64,000 bases of DNA from Prunus persica (GCF_000346465.2 NC_034014.1:17844861-17908860), one strand, 5' to 3'. Shown: positions 23,541 to 37,616, numbered from the stretch's first letter. Notes: a model not told the origin generated them from the letters alone. Program-made: numbers and translations.

Positions 23541-25928
23541 ATATATATATATACACACACACATATGCCAAAGGATAATCAGTTACTTTTTGTTTATAAA
23601 TTACACATGTTTATTCTCATTGCTGCAGATATTCTAGTAACATGAAAAATTACAAGCATATGGTTTTGAACCGGTTTAACAACTGATATTGTCAAACCCT
23701 AAATTACAAGCATTTATTACTGTTTACTTCGAAAAGGACTCGTCGGCCATTCGCGTGGCGTTTGGTCGTGGAGTTTGCTTGTTGCGATTGCGAAGGCATG
23801 TCACTATTGACAGTGAAAAACTCCAACAGACTGAAAATTTGTATGACTGGAAAAGGCACACCAGTATTGAGTTTAATAAATCGATTGTGGATGGGGCGGG
23901 GAATTGACCCAATACAGGTTCTTTTCTATGCCTCAATTAAGAGGACTTCAATATTCATTTAGTGCAAAAATGGTAACTAACAGAAGTTGAAACTGAACGG
24001 TAATGGAAATGACAGAAGTTTATTGGAATATTTCTTTATTCAGACAACTTGAAAGAAAAAGGAAAATACATAAACAACACAGCCTGAAAATTTCTCTATT
24101 CAGACTTGGTACATAAAATTAAAATGGAGATTGAAGATTTCTCTATTCAATCTTGTACAAGAAAAAAATCATACCAGGAGTTGGTAGAGCCAAATAAAGA
24201 AAGTTCCTCAGGAGTTTCAACTAGGAATTCAGAGAATGAAAAAGAAAGGCTGTTTCAGGCTTTTGAGTTGGGTTTATAGATGTTGAGTCTGGTTTTTATT
24301 GGTTGAATTGTGTGTGTTTTTGCTGATGATTTCTCCTTCAATTTATAGAGAATGAGGTCATTTAAGTGGACCGGCAGCCAATTTGAAGTACCCACTTGCT
24401 AATGGTTTTGGTGAGTAGGTTGCTGAAAATACAAGCAAACCCCAAAAAGTTGCTAAGAGGCTTTGATGAGAAATGATAGAAGTTGTCACTATTAGACTTA
24501 AAGAAATCCAAAGTATTAGTCAATTTGCCATTGATTGGTGAGTGACAGCCAAAAGTAGCTAATTAAAAGAAAAAAAAAATGGAGAGCTAATGACCACCAT
24601 TTTTACTTCTTTATTCATTCCTTAAGCCCACTTGCATATTATTTTATTCTTCTTTCAACCTTGATGTAGACTTTTCACGTGTATGTTGAGCTTTGGCTTT
24701 GTTTTAATATTCTTCATCACAGAGAATATTAAATTGTTTCCATCTACCACAACATTATTTTATTCTTCTTTGAATCAACTCACTTGTGATGAAGTCCCTC
24801 CATTGATGAAGTGAAACTTTATTTGCAGCCACTGAGTTTCTCTTCCGAACTTGCCTTGATGCGTGATAAATTGGGAATGCTAGGATGATCCAATTGCTGC
24901 CAATTTCGGATATGTTGTTCTCCACATAAGTAGGAACAATATTCATGAAGAACTTAATTCCTTTTGAGCAATAGAAAATCTGGTTTTAGCATGGTTACAC
25001 ATGACTGGTCGTCATAGACTGATGTCACGAACAGAAATCATGATTAACGCCCTGAAGATTCAATGCTTGTGCTAAGGACGCCAAATTCAGAAATGTTATA
25101 GTAGACATCCAAATGAACAACTTTCATGAAGAAGGAATGTTCATTTGAGGATTGGAAGCTGACCCGAATTGGGCCATAATTAGGCCCGAATTGCCACTGT
25201 TATCAGCTTTCATTGTTGCTGGTATGCTTCTGATAATTGATGTCGTGAGGATTCCACATTTATCCAAATGATCCCAAATTTGGATATGTTGCAGTAGACA
25301 TTCTAATGAAAAACGTTCATGAAGAAAGACAATTCATTAGAGCATTGGAATTAGGCCCGAATTGATCCCTATAAGCTTTTTGCTAACACTGTGCATCTGG
25401 TGTTTTCAGCTCTTAAGATTCCACATTTGTCCGAATAAACCCAAATTTGGATATTTTGCAGTAGGCATAGAGATGAACAACTTTCATGAGGAACGAAACT
25501 TGATTTGGGCACTGGAGGTTGAATTTTGGGCTCACTCCATCTGACTGCAGCAAAGCACGTCTAGCCATATTTTGGCCATTTTGATGTTCATGGAACATTA
25601 TCCTCCATTTTAGGCAAAAATACAATTTTTGGTACAAACAATTACATATATATATATATATATTAAATCCACCAATCCAGTCCGGCACGTGTTTGGAGGT
25701 GTAAAAACCGAGACCAAAACCAGTTGAACCGGTCTAGTTCGCTACGGTGCCAGTTTGTTGACTTTTTAGTCAACTCGGTTTTTCCCCCAATAAAAATAAT
25801 AACTTTGTACTCTTCAATGTGTGAATGGCACTTTTAAGTTGGCAACAAAAGCACCATTTGTGACTGACTGCTTTATCTTAACCAGTGCAGCAATGTCCAA
25901 ATCAATGAATAAAAGGTTGTGCAGTTCG

Positions 25929-25968
<40 letters not shown>

Positions 25969-26323
25969 AAAAGATTTTCCTTTCCATTTACATCTCATAT
26001 TTACAGAATAATGCCCTCTAACTCCCTCTACAAAATTCTTCACCAACCATCCACCACTGAGTCTTTTCCACACCCCAACACTGTAACATTGTAGATCGAT
26101 TATGTACACTATATAATTCTAAATGCAGAAATTGGAAGTAAATTATCTTTTCTTTCCTCCTTCCCTCCCTTCTACTTTTTCTTCCTTTTTGTGCTCTGCC
26201 ATTTCACAATTCTCTGTGGCTGACACTTGAGCAGCAGTGAGTGATCAGTTGCTGACCAGCTCAAGGATAAATACAAGGAGACAAGAACCCAAACTAAAAG
26301 GAACAAACTAAAAAGCAATGTTC
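23541..26323. repeat. Repeat-rich intergenic DNA with diverged ~150-185-bp tandem units
   Basis: No gene is supported. Between about 24880 and 25545 three to four diverged units recur, each carrying CCAAATTTGGATAT or CCAATTTCGGATATG, then GCAGTAGACATT or similar, then TTCATGAAGAA, and in some units AGGCCCGAATTG. The stretch 23900-24380 resembles 61630-61700 (TTTTCTATGCCTCAA, GAGGACTTC) and 63760-63960 (GATTTCTCTAT, AAAATCATACCA), so both windows carry the same unclassified repeat. A hAT-like fragment lies at about 25680-25790 and a (GA)n tract at 25931-25967. Confidence 0.6.
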
Positions 26324-27040
26324 TCAACTTTTCTCACTAATCCGGACGACATCCACAACTGTTGCATTGCAAAAAAAGCATCTGTGGGAATTCAAAAGAT
26401 GCCTCGTTATGCAGCCATAACAAGACCTATGCGAACAAGGTGAAAACTCGGCATCTGCTTCACAGGCATAACAAATGCAGCACATGTCATCATTCCCATC
26501 TGTTTCTCCCCTGTATATCGTATTTTCTTGTGATTGGCTCTGGCTAAGGAGGCTAAGAAAATTCTCTAACTGGGCAAGTTTTACAAGATAAGCATCGCCT
26601 CTAAAGGTTCCAGCCTGGAAAATAAACAAACTACAGTATAAACAAGATGGTAAAAACAGCAATTTGTAAAATCCAATGAAGAGCTTTTTCCTTTCTTTTG
26701 CCATCTTTTTATTCTCTTCTCTTGAGAGAGAAACTTACTGAAAAATAATTTGTTATATGGAATTCGATGTCAAGAACTCAGCTATATGAACCACCTAAAG
26801 ACACAGCTACAAACCCCACCAAAATCACGGAAGGATGCATACATGTGAAAAGATCTCACTAATTGAGTTAAATGCTTCACAGAAATCGTGAACAAGTAGA
26901 AACCAGGTTACTGATGTTAATTAATTGCATGCACAGCTAGGACGGGACTAATAAACTTGCTTTACATTCACAAGAGAGAAAAAATAAGTTCTAAAATATT
27001 TTTAATTTTTGTTAGATGAAAAGACTGCATCTCTTCAGCC

Positions 27041-27076
<36 letters not shown>

Positions 27077-28660
27077 CTAACCCAGTTGTAATCCAAAAGG
27101 TATTGGAATCTGCAATGAAAACTGTCAAGGCAACCCATGCTTGCGAAGATGCTCACTACATCGTTGTGTTCCATGCATTCCATCTGTTCACTAGCATTTA
27201 ACAAATTCAAGATAATACCAACAAGAGGTGCCAATATCATTCCTCGGTTTACTTTTTCTAAGGATTGACCATGTCTTCTCAGCGACCTGCAAAATAGAAT
27301 GCCTTAAATGATATATGAAAAAGAAAAATGTAAGAGAATACAATCAACCAACAGTGAGAAAGCTCGATCAAAGTACAAAAGTCAAAGGAAAAGTGAAAAT
27401 TCCAAAACAATTTGAAGACCGTCATGGATCAAAAGTAAAATCAAGGATTTTCCATGGAACAGCTTGCCATCAATACCAATCCCCACAACTTCAAATATGG
27501 AATTCAAAGGAATCAATTAGTAAATGATATCACAGAACTATAATGAAAAAATACGATCAACCAACATTTATCAAATTTAAAAGGAGTGGGAATAAATGGT
27601 TCGATCCTCTTATTTTTATTTTATTTACATGCATATGCCCCTCACAGTACAATGCTGCATGGCAGTTTACAGCACCATCATTAAATCAAATAAAAAATAG
27701 ATAAAAAAGATAAACATAAAACATAAAAACTATGAAAAATAAAGAGAACTTTTATTTACACCCCAAAACCAAGCATTGCTTATGGTGAGAGCAAAGATAA
27801 GTTCATTATTGGAGTGCATCAACACAGATAAATTGGAAAGTAATAGCCGTCCTTGTATTTGCAGGCACAGAATCTTACAAGTCAAAAAACTCAGCATCTT
27901 CTGCTGATGTTATGTGGCTCAGAATAAAGACTATTAACTCAGTTAACCTTCGAAGGTTTGTTTCAGCTCCAGATAGAAATGCTCGAGGTATCGCATGGGT
28001 ACAGAACTCCAAAACCCTTGCAAGGTTGCATGAAAGATCAAATATGACACTGCATTTCTTTTGCTGGAACTCTAATACCTGCAAGAGATGTTTACTTCAA
28101 AATTAAAAAATTAAAAATAAAATATGATGAGGGAAATACAAAAAATTGGAATGTAAAATAGCCAAGTAAAAATTTGCACTTTCCCATGCATAGTGTTTGA
28201 ACTATTACTGACTATACCAGAGTCAAACATGAGTATCCTCAGTCTGGACCGACCTAGTTAACCGGGAACCGGCAGGGAAGCCAGAACAATTTCACCTTAG
28301 AAGAGGACTTTCACTGAACTAGTTTGCTTTTGATGAACCGGTCAGTTCGTTTTACTTTGAAACATATATTGTTGTGACAATAAAAGTGTGAAACCAAGTC
28401 AAATTGGTTAAATATGAGGCCATTTATTACCAAGTCACTAACATGAGGCCATTTATTACCAAGTCACTCCAATATCTTTTCACCATTTCCTCTCAAAGTT
28501 CCCCACCCCCTGTTCTTTTTTTTTCCTTAATATTACTTCGTAAGTGCACCCTGTGTTCTTTTAGATCCTCTCCCCATGACAATAGCACCCCCCACAGTGA
28601 AGTCCAAGCTCATCTATGCATGACAGACAGCATAAAGTTTGTGTGTGTACATATTTATAC

Positions 28661-28701
<41 letters not shown>

Positions 28702-30890
28702 CTTTCTTCTCAATAAAACCAAAAAGCTAGAGTTATATAAGTAGAAAACAGAGATGAAACTAATAAAGTAAAACACAAATCAAATACTAATAATAATAAT
28801 AATATATTACTGCATGTCTGAATAGGGATAAAATTATCCACACCTGGTACTTCTCTTGCATTTCTCTAACTGAAACTGAGAATTCAGTCATTGTCCAGCT
28901 GAGAGTGTTAAACAGGCGATTGAGAAAAGCTGAGAACAACTCTTCATCACTGACACAAGTTTCCCCTAACAATCTCTGCATGAATTAAGAGGCCAGAGAA
29001 GAATCAGAAGCTATTCAATGGTAACAAGATATACGATGAAAATTCTAAAGCAAAATTAAAGATCATTCACCTGGAAGACAACAGATGATGACGACTCTCC
29101 ATGCTTTGAAGAACCAAAGCCAGATCCCTTGCACAAACGCAGAAGAATGTTTGTCACTGGGATCCAGGATCTATTATCAAATGCTGACAGCAATGCCTTT
29201 GGCATCCTCTGTGTGGCTGCTTCATTACTCTCAAAAATGGCCAAATATTCTTTGTACTGTACCAAGACTGAGATCGATTGGAGAAGCAGGTCCCTTAGAT
29301 CAGCACTCGATATTCGAGGATCATTGAAGTGCGTGACCACAAAAGTTACCTGTGAAACAAGACACAGATTCAGCATTCCAAATACATTATTTGAATATCA
29401 AGGGTAAAAAGAAACCCAAAAAAAAACTCATAATCTTCATGAATAAGCTGGTCATGTTGGCCTGTCAATGGAAAAATCAGGGTCCAAATTTCAGAGGATC
29501 TACGCTAAAAAAGCTAAAGCACATAAAATATGACAAAATCATTTTTTCCCTTAATAAGCATGTGTAATATAGCAAACTTCAGAGTTAATATTATTTTTCA
29601 GGTAAATCAAAACACAAATTATTTTGGTGCTCAATTATCACATCTGAAAGGAATAATTTATGTTCATTACAGTGGATCATTTATTTATTTTTAAAGAATT
29701 ATCAGTTTAAACAATTATCGTTTTTAAATCCAATAGCCAGTAATCCATCGACAAATTATAGGAGTACGTTTGTATTTTTCAGTAACTGTCATGTCAAATT
29801 GTACACAGAGCAGAGCACATAATAGAAAGTATGAAACACAAGGTTAAAAGATAAAACATACAAATGAAGCAAGGCCTTGCTTGATAAATATTGATGAAGG
29901 TACAAAGGGAGGATCACTTTTGCGCAACACATGGAAGCAATCAACCTGCAAGAATAGTAGAGCAATGAATAATTCCAAATACAGAGTGCTTCAGAAAGCC
30001 TGGCTCAATATTTTTTGGTGGAATGAAAGCCTGGCTCAATAAGTCATAGCAATTTGTGGATATATCTAGTATTTCCAGAAACTCTAAGAGAGCAGATGAA
30101 CCTTTTTCTATCCTTATTTTCCTTTTTATACTTGTCACGTATAAAAGATCAGAAGTTAACAAATTTGTAGAAATATTTAAAGCTCTCTCTCAGAATTTTT
30201 CCAAGCAATTACATAGCATCCTAATGTAATTCCATAACCACTCTCAAGGGATAGTACATACTGAGACCACCCAATATTTTTCTGGAGATTAGTGACATGC
30301 GAATATCATCCTCAAAAAACCATCAAATGAAAAGAACTTAAGACAGGAATATTCTTATTACATGATGCAATAAAACAAGAGCAAACACAAGTATTAATGC
30401 TTACTATATGCAACAAAACAAGTGAAAACATAATCCTTCTCCTATCAGATGGGAAAAGCGCAAGCACTCATACTCAAATCAATTTTACATAATTTTTTGA
30501 CAAGGATTCACTGCACATCAAATTTGTTCAATATAAGAAGAATCAACTTACCAGAGCTTCCAGATAATACTCAGGGATATACAGGAACAGTAGATCCACT
30601 TTGCTAAGAACCAGAAGCAACTGGACAGTCCACATGCATGTTGCATACATTCCTCTTTGCTTCCATCGAGAAATTAGAGTAATACGGTACCTGTAATCCA
30701 TGAAAGAGTGACCAAAGGAAACATAGTATGTAAATGTATGCAAAAAAACTAAACTATGGATATATATACAGAAATCTCCTATGTGGATGTCCGGATGTTA
30801 TTATAGTGCGGATGCCATGTCTTTTCTACTACCATTCCCTACTTTTCTCCATGTTTACAGTGGTATCTGCACGAGACATCCGGATGCAAG

Positions 30891-30926
<36 letters not shown>

Positions 30927-33900
30927 CTTCCCATTCTATTGAGAGATCCCTCAAATAAAGACCCTTTAGGGTCCCATATGAATTTATTTCCAACGAACCA
31001 AACCATCTATTTGTTAAGTTGAGGGACACCTTGTACAAGGAGCTTCAATTGAGGGATCCCTCAAATAAGGGGCACCGCTGTAGGGCCCACTCTGCATTGT
31101 ATTTCACTAATCCAAACTGTCTATTTTTGTAAATATTCAGTCAAAGATCATCTCTACAAAAAATCATTTGAATCTGATATCATTTGACCACTCAATTGAG
31201 TTATTGAAATTTTAGTACTTTCTTGAAACACCGTGTTCATTGATTTTGTAGGACAATTGGATGTCGAAACAGTTTCCGATTTGTCTAATTTTTTGCAAGG
31301 ATGATCTATGAATACAAACTTAACAAATGGATGGTTTGAATCATTGAAAAAAAATTCATACGGGACCCTAAAGGGTGTTCCTCAAATAATCCCTCAATAG
31401 AAAGGAACTGTAATATATATATATATATAGGGTCAGGATTAGGCGACACACAAAAAGCCACACATTTTGACACGCCTTATTAACCATTGGATTAAAGCAC
31501 ATTTAATGGCTGAGATTGGATCTGACTATATAATCATTTAATATTTAATAAAAATTGTGTAGTGCCTTGAGAGTATAAATGAGGACAACTTTTAATGTCA
31601 TCTTGTTTCTCTCTCCAATCTCACCAGACCCGAAAAATAAAAATAAAAAACAAAACCTCTTTTTTTTTTGTTCATTTTTGGGCTGAAACATCTCTGTTCT
31701 TTTCACCCATTCTTGCTCAAACCCTTAACAAATTCGTTTCCTCCTACTCTTGGCTGAGTGGCAAAATCCTCAGCATCTTCATGCAAATGTTAGAGCATGT
31801 AGTTGTTTGGATTCCCTCATATCTGCACCTAGGGGCTATTGCCTATTCTAACTCTATAATGGTGATCCTCAGTTATGCAACTTATAAGTTGCTTGGCTTA
31901 ACCCCAGACACCAGAGTAGAAGATGTATTAACCCCAGACACCAGAATAGAAGATGTCTTAACCCTAGACACCAGAATAGAAGATGGCTAACTATAAATCA
32001 TTTGAAAGAGCATCCTCTCAATCTACTGATCTTACCCAAATTTACATGAAGTTTTACAAACTTTTCTTATCAAGTTAAAGTATTGTTTCTAATCTGGCTT
32101 TCTGATCAAGTTATCAAGTTAAATCATTTGGATATTACTGGTTAAGCCAAGCCATTTATTAGTTGCAGAAACAAAGGACCCCAGCTCACCATTGTAGTTA
32201 GAATGGCTAATAACCCCAAGGTACAGTTCTGTGGGACACCAAACAACTACATGCACTAACATGTGGGTAAAGATGATGATTTGGCTCAGCCAAGACTGGG
32301 GTGGGTAGGAAACGAATTGGTTAAAAGGGTTGAGAAGAAACAGGTGATATTTCAGCCCGAAAAAGGATGAAAGAGTTTTGCGCAAAAAAAAAAAAAGGAT
32401 GAAAAAGTTTTGCGCAAAAAATAAAATGATGAAAGAGTTTTGCGCAAAAAAATAATGATGAAAGAGTTTTGCGCAAAAAAATAACGATGAAAGAGTTTTG
32501 CGCAAAAACAAAAAAAGGATGAAAGAGTGTTGTTTTTATTGTTTTCCTTTTCAGGTCTTGTGAGATTGGAGAGAGAAAAGAAAATTGAAAGTTATTATTT
32601 ATGTTCCCACGACCCTCCAAAAGTTTTATTAAAAAAATAAATAATTATCCAGCCCTTAATTATGCTTTAATCCAATGGTCTACAATGTGTGTCAAAAATG
32701 TGTCCCCTGTTATATATTGGTACATACTAAATTATGAAAACTATACGACTTGCTTACTTGTCCTTTTATCAGAGATCATTCTATGAATATGGTTAAATTT
32801 AAAAGACAAATAATGCAACAAACATATATGTAAGAGAAAAGAGGGGAGTAAAAGACAGTTAAATCTTCTGAACACTTGTAGCCAAAAAAAATATAACAGC
32901 ACATATATAAATTATGGAAACAAGCTAATCTTCAAGGTCATCTTACCAAGCACATTGTCTGACACAATTAATAACTTCTTCTCTATAACTGTTGCGGGCT
33001 TCTTTCAAACGCTTTAATTGCTCATTACTAGCTTTTTCTCTTATTTGTTTATCAGCTTCTTCCAGGAGGGATATTGACTGCGACTGGTGAGACATGTAGT
33101 ACGATGCCTGCAACCAGGATTTTAAAATTCCAGAAATCTTACAACATTTGAAATACACACACAAATGCGCACACATCATGAAATATAATACCTACGTTTC
33201 AGATTAATCAGTAAGAGGACTATGATCACACCTAGAAGGTTTTGGTCAGTTCACATAGAAGGCAAGACAAATAAATCAACAAATAAGAGCACACAACCAG
33301 AAGGCAGAGAACAAAAGACCTGACAGTGTTACTGTTAAAATCAAAACATATATGGGAAAAAACGAACAAGGAAACATAAAACCAAGCAAATATTATCATC
33401 AAATCAACCAACAGAATATCACAATTCCAAAGTTATTTTAAGTTTTAGCCTTAACAAATTTTATCTGCTAAGAATGCTAACCCGTTAAAGACAAAACCAC
33501 ATCAGACCATGACTACAACGATATAGATATTGAGCACAACAGGTTAAGGATAACAAAAACATTGATTAGCAACACTCCGTATTCTTTAAATAAAAAAACG
33601 ATCTTGCCCATTATCTCCTTACCTGCTTAAAATTTGGTGCAAGACCTATATGATACAACAGCAACAGAACATCTAGAAGTTCCTCTTCTCTGAGTGTGGC
33701 TGAAGACATATTACTTTCCCTTGGTACAAACCTCAATTGCTGCACTGGGCAATAACTAAACTCTGATTCAGATTGATAACTAGAGCTAGGTTTATCTGCT
33801 AATTCATCATTCAAATTTCCAGTACTGCATTCTGTAGCAACATGAGCAGATCTCTCTGGAATAGGACTGCAATGGACACGAGAACCTTTGGCTGTGTATC

Positions 33901-35170
33901 TAATCGGATACTTTGAGATTCTTGTAAAATCATCATTATAACATGAGCAACAACATGGTTTTTTTGTACTTGAATGAGTCACTCTGGTTTCTTCATCATC
34001 CATACAGCCTTCCTCCCACCGAATTACTTCTGCTTCCTCATCATTTACAGGGTTTGACTTCGAGAGATGACTAAACGATCCTCCAAGCCTAGAATTTTCA
34101 TTTCGATGAAGATCATTTCTAAGAAATAAACCTACGGGAAAGCTTCGTTGACCACCCCTATGAAGAAAACCAACATCAGGACCATTTTCACTGCTCTTCA
34201 ACCAGCCACAAATATCCCCCATTGCAAACCCTTCAGATAAAAAATGAAGAATAACTGTATACAAAGAAACAAGAACGGAATTGCTTGAAACTCCAGGAGG
34301 TGGAAGGTTCCGGTCAGCTCCTCTGTTCTTTAGTAGAATGTTCTGTAAAAATGTTCTGAACACTGAACCAGGCAACTGGGGAGGTGTCACAGGCGGTATG
34401 AACTGTATGACCAAGCGACAGAGATCCCTATGCTTCTCCTCAATCTGCGAATATAACATGGATTATCAGCAAAAATTAAGTGTGGAACTTCACAACTGTA
34501 AATGTTGCTCAGCATAAGCTATAAATAATTACAACGAAAAAAGCGTCCTCAGATATGAAATTCCAAATCTATCTGTTGCAGACTAAATGATCAACATTAC
34601 TGTAATTAGACTTGTCAATACAATTTAAAATGGATCAAGGGAATCCCATAGAAAACAAGCTGATGATGTTAAATATTGTTCACCTCCATGTCAAACATTG
34701 ATGATGTAAAATACTGTATATATCCATATTAAAAATTCAAATACTAATTAATCAACTTCACATCAAAGATAAAGCAGTTCCCCTCCAAACTCAATTCACA
34801 GCATACACCATAAGAGGAAATTCACTATTTAATTCAAAGCTTAAACTTTAAATACAAAATGAAATTAGCATAGATTTTTTGTCCAAATAAATAAGCATGG
34901 ATTCAATACTTTCATATTGGAATACAAGAATATGAAACTAAATTTTTCCTATGACATAAGCACAAATATGTACTTATCTATATCTTTATCAACTCAACTT
35001 GTACCCAAGCATGACTTGCGTAGATGAAATATGCCTTTACCTTCATCAATTCAACAAAACCAAGAAATATGTCCTTATCTACATCTTCATCTATTCAGGT
35101 TTCATGGGATTTAGTGTAGAATCCTACTTATAGAATCATATGGATCACATGCCCATGTTATCTGGTACAA

Positions 35171-35220
<50 letters not shown>

Positions 35221-37035
35221 CATGTGTGCGTGCTGCCAATGTACATGGTTTAATTGAACATTAAAGCTCAAATTATACGGTTTTTACTTGCCCTAATGAA
35301 AACTTCCATGAGGAAAATTGTGACATTCATCATACTTCTTGTTCAATGTTACAAATATTTCTAAATACTTGCACTCTCGCTTATTATATGATTAACAATT
35401 TCAAAGAGGCTCTTCATCCCCTTGCCCAACTTTTACATTCTAGAAATAATATAATATGGACAATACCAACCAACAAATAAGACAAACTAAATTATGGCAA
35501 TAAAAGAAAATCAAGCTCTTTAGCTTAATATGTACCTTACTGACTGCTTCAGATAAAGCTTTAGTTGTCAACGCCATGGTGCTTTCATATGACACATCCT
35601 CACATGAACCAGGCCACGAAACAGAAGGCATCATGGATTCAAGATCATGCTTATTCGGATTCTTCCGTGATAGGAACCCTTCGAAAAGGAATTCAAAATC
35701 AGGCGATTTCCACCAAAGCACCATAAGCTCTTGTCGTCTCAAGATATGGCATGCCAACGCGAGGTATGGGTATGACCCTGAACATGGGCACTCTTTTAGA
35801 ACCAGTGGAGCTATTTTGCAACCACACGCCAGGGCATTTATGAAATGTTCAAACAGCATACGTGATCCTTCAAATTCCAGAAAGACATCGAGAACTCTAT
35901 CTAAGCTTGAATAATCATGAGGCACCTGCTGCCCAAACACTTCCATCATGAATGACAGAAATGGACCCCAGGCAATGTACTCTATGCTCCAAACATCCAC
36001 TCCAAGTACAGAAAAAAATTCCTCACATATCCCATGAGAAGCAGGATAAAAAAGTTCTTCATGTGAAACAAACCTCTTCAGTCGCCTCCATTTTTGAACA
36101 GAAGAATGCTTTGCCTGCTCAACAGAGTGCATACCCAATAGCCTTGACAAGCAACACAGCAACTGAGTAGCAACCGGAATTAAGGATGGAGGTTCTTGAA
36201 GGGGAAGGTAGCCTTCAATGGGAAATCTAAAGGGGCGGGCCCCAAAATTTAGTTCGCATCGTTCACCCTGAGAAAGAGAAATTGCAGGATAATATCCAGA
36301 TACTGGTCCCATCTTACGAATGCCATGAAATGCAGCCCCAAGTGAGACACCATTTCTGTAGAATGATATTTCATTACAATCCAAATCTATGCAGCAGCCA
36401 ATAGCATCACCAACAACCCAAGATTGACCATATGGCTCAGCTTCCTTGTTCCATTTTCTAACCCTCCTCCCATCAAATGCATACGAATCATCAGCATCAC
36501 CCACACCCTTATGGTCAGTAAAAGGGCAAGAAACGGTTGCCCATCCAAGTTGCTGAATACCTGAAGTTTCTAGAATAACTTCATACATCCATTTACATTT
36601 CCATACAAAAGCATTAGCTCTGGCACTGCTGAACATTGCTAAGCTCTCTACAAGCAAAGGTGGCTTAATAGGTCTAATATCACCACGAATACTGAATTCA
36701 TCAAGACCAACGATGTGGGGACCACAGCCATTCCCAGGAATACAAACTCCATCTCTGTTTCTAACCAAAGCACTTGAATTTGCATGCAATTTAGAGAATT
36801 CTTTCTGTATAATGCAGCGAACTAGATTGCTATCAATTGGACTGGGCAACAAACCAAAAGATTTGTTAGGGAGACCAAGAACATATTCTAAGGTCCGCTC
36901 CACTGATTGATGGCCAAAATCATCACAGTATGAAACAAGATGGGTTTTCGACGAATTCTCTTTACTATCCTCATCATTCAATATCACAGCCAGACCAGAA
37001 GAAAACCCACCAATCCGTAGGCTGTCCTCTGCCAT
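26324..37035 (-). CDS. RKP: E3 ubiquitin-protein ligase RKP (KPC1-related), SPRY + RING, 1270 aa, 10 coding exons
   Basis: Coding exons on the minus strand are 37035-35536, 34444-33623, 33107-32947, 30690-30552, 29945-29862, 29349-29071, 28975-28844, 28078-27879, 27286-27082 and 26614-26324. All use GT-AG and the sum is 3813 nt, 1270 residues. The ATG at 37035 follows an acceptor (TCCAG|A) at 37037, so the start is in exon 2 after a 5' UTR intron whose donor (CCT|GTGAGT) is at 37614. A SPRY domain spans residues ~145-265 (WMYEVILETSGIQQLGWATV, then NEISFYRNGVSLG). A C3HC4 RING-HC lies at ~1218-1258 (MCCICYACEA, PCSHRSCYGC, CFFC). As I recall, Arabidopsis RKP (At2g22010, about 1280 aa) is the orthologue; it is related to mammalian KPC1 and reported to promote degradation of the CDK inhibitor KRP1. 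Intron 4 carries two repeats. Every recognised block is conserved, so the gene looks functional. Confidence 0.95.
27043..27081 (-). repeat. (CT)n tract abutting the RKP exon 10 splice donor
   Basis: The donor TGG|GTTAGC at 27081 runs directly into a ~33-base (CT)n tract on the coding strand. Length variation here would alter the start of the intron. Confidence 0.8.
28404..28468. repeat. Tandem duplication, ~28 bp, in an RKP intron
   Basis: Two adjacent copies of ATGAGGCCATTTATTACC followed by AAGTCACT lie in the intron between exons 8 and 9. A (GA)n microsatellite follows at 28664-28700. Confidence 0.75.
30925..31411. mobile_element. MITE family B, copy 1, in RKP intron 4
   Basis: The body (31040-31411) starts CTTCAATTGAGGGATCCCTC and ends CCCTCAATAGAAAGG, and matches 55195-55551 and 55575-58566. 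Bases 30929-31022 are an inverted copy of the right end (CCTCAAATAA, GACCCTTTAGGGTCCC), so this copy has longer terminal inverted repeats than the others. TA-rich runs flank it. There is no coding capacity. It preserves the empty site ATATCATTTGACCACTCAA used to date the insertion at 55732. Confidence 0.75.
31430..32712. mobile_element. 1.3-kb foldback (inverted-repeat) element in RKP intron 4
   Basis: Left and right arms are inverted copies of each other. CATTTTGACAC and CCATTGGATTAAAGC at 31456-31500 pair with 32660-32697; the TCTCCAATCTCAC block at 31610 pairs with 32553-32575; GTTAGAGCATGTAGTTGTTTGG at 31790 pairs with 32245-32270. Both arms encode similar short frames on opposite strands (residues HVVVW.P..L.LG), as expected of mirrored arms. 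The left arm has a 27-bp triplication at about 31902-31985; the right arm has five copies of GATGAAAGAGTTTTGCGC at 32366-32510 plus a variant. I cannot find clean target duplications or assign a superfamily. Confidence 0.75.
35174..35218. repeat. (GA)n microsatellite in RKP intron 2
   Basis: About 22 uninterrupted GA units. The surrounding intron (35535-34445) holds no other recognisable feature. Confidence 0.9.
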
Positions 37036-37616
37036 TCTGGACAAGGACGAGCAATATATGCCCAATACTATCCACAGCACTGGAAAAATTTATTCAAACT
37101 TCAATATGCCTAATAGAAAGCCAATTATGATTCCAACACTGATCCATCCCAATCAAAACTCTGAAACCCAAAAAAATTACCATCATGACCTGAAATCTCA
37201 AGGTTGAAATGCATACAACTTAGTTTCATAAACCATCTACAGAACGTTGTTCTGTTGGTTTCAGATAAATACAGAAGAACACAAAATCACAACAGCAACT
37301 TAAACATATTCCATGGACTTGGTTCACAGTGAAAGTATATAGAACAACTCAATCAAGCTTAGCACAATTAGTCGGCAAAATTAACGTAAATGTTTACAAA
37401 CTACGTGACAAAACAAAATATGTAAATTTCACATTCCCTTGTCCTTTCTCCTCCCCTCAGTTTTCTCGGGGACCAAACAGGATCAAGGGGAAAATGAATT
37501 GGAGGAAAATTCGGAATTTAATTTTATAATTCAAAAACAAACGTACAAAATCTTCAGTGTTCTAATGGCAACACACAGAAAATTGAATAATTGGAAAATG
37601 ATGAAAGAACTCACAG

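Noticed and set aside
31595..31990. 131-residue frame (+) and 130-residue frame (-, 32119-32511)
   Set aside because: They resemble each other because they lie on mirrored arms of a foldback element in an RKP intron; neither has a known domain.
35440..37080. Upstream Met at 37080 as the RKP start
   Set aside because: The 15 extra codons precede an AG acceptor at 37037, and family proteins begin MAEDSLR, so they are intron sequence.
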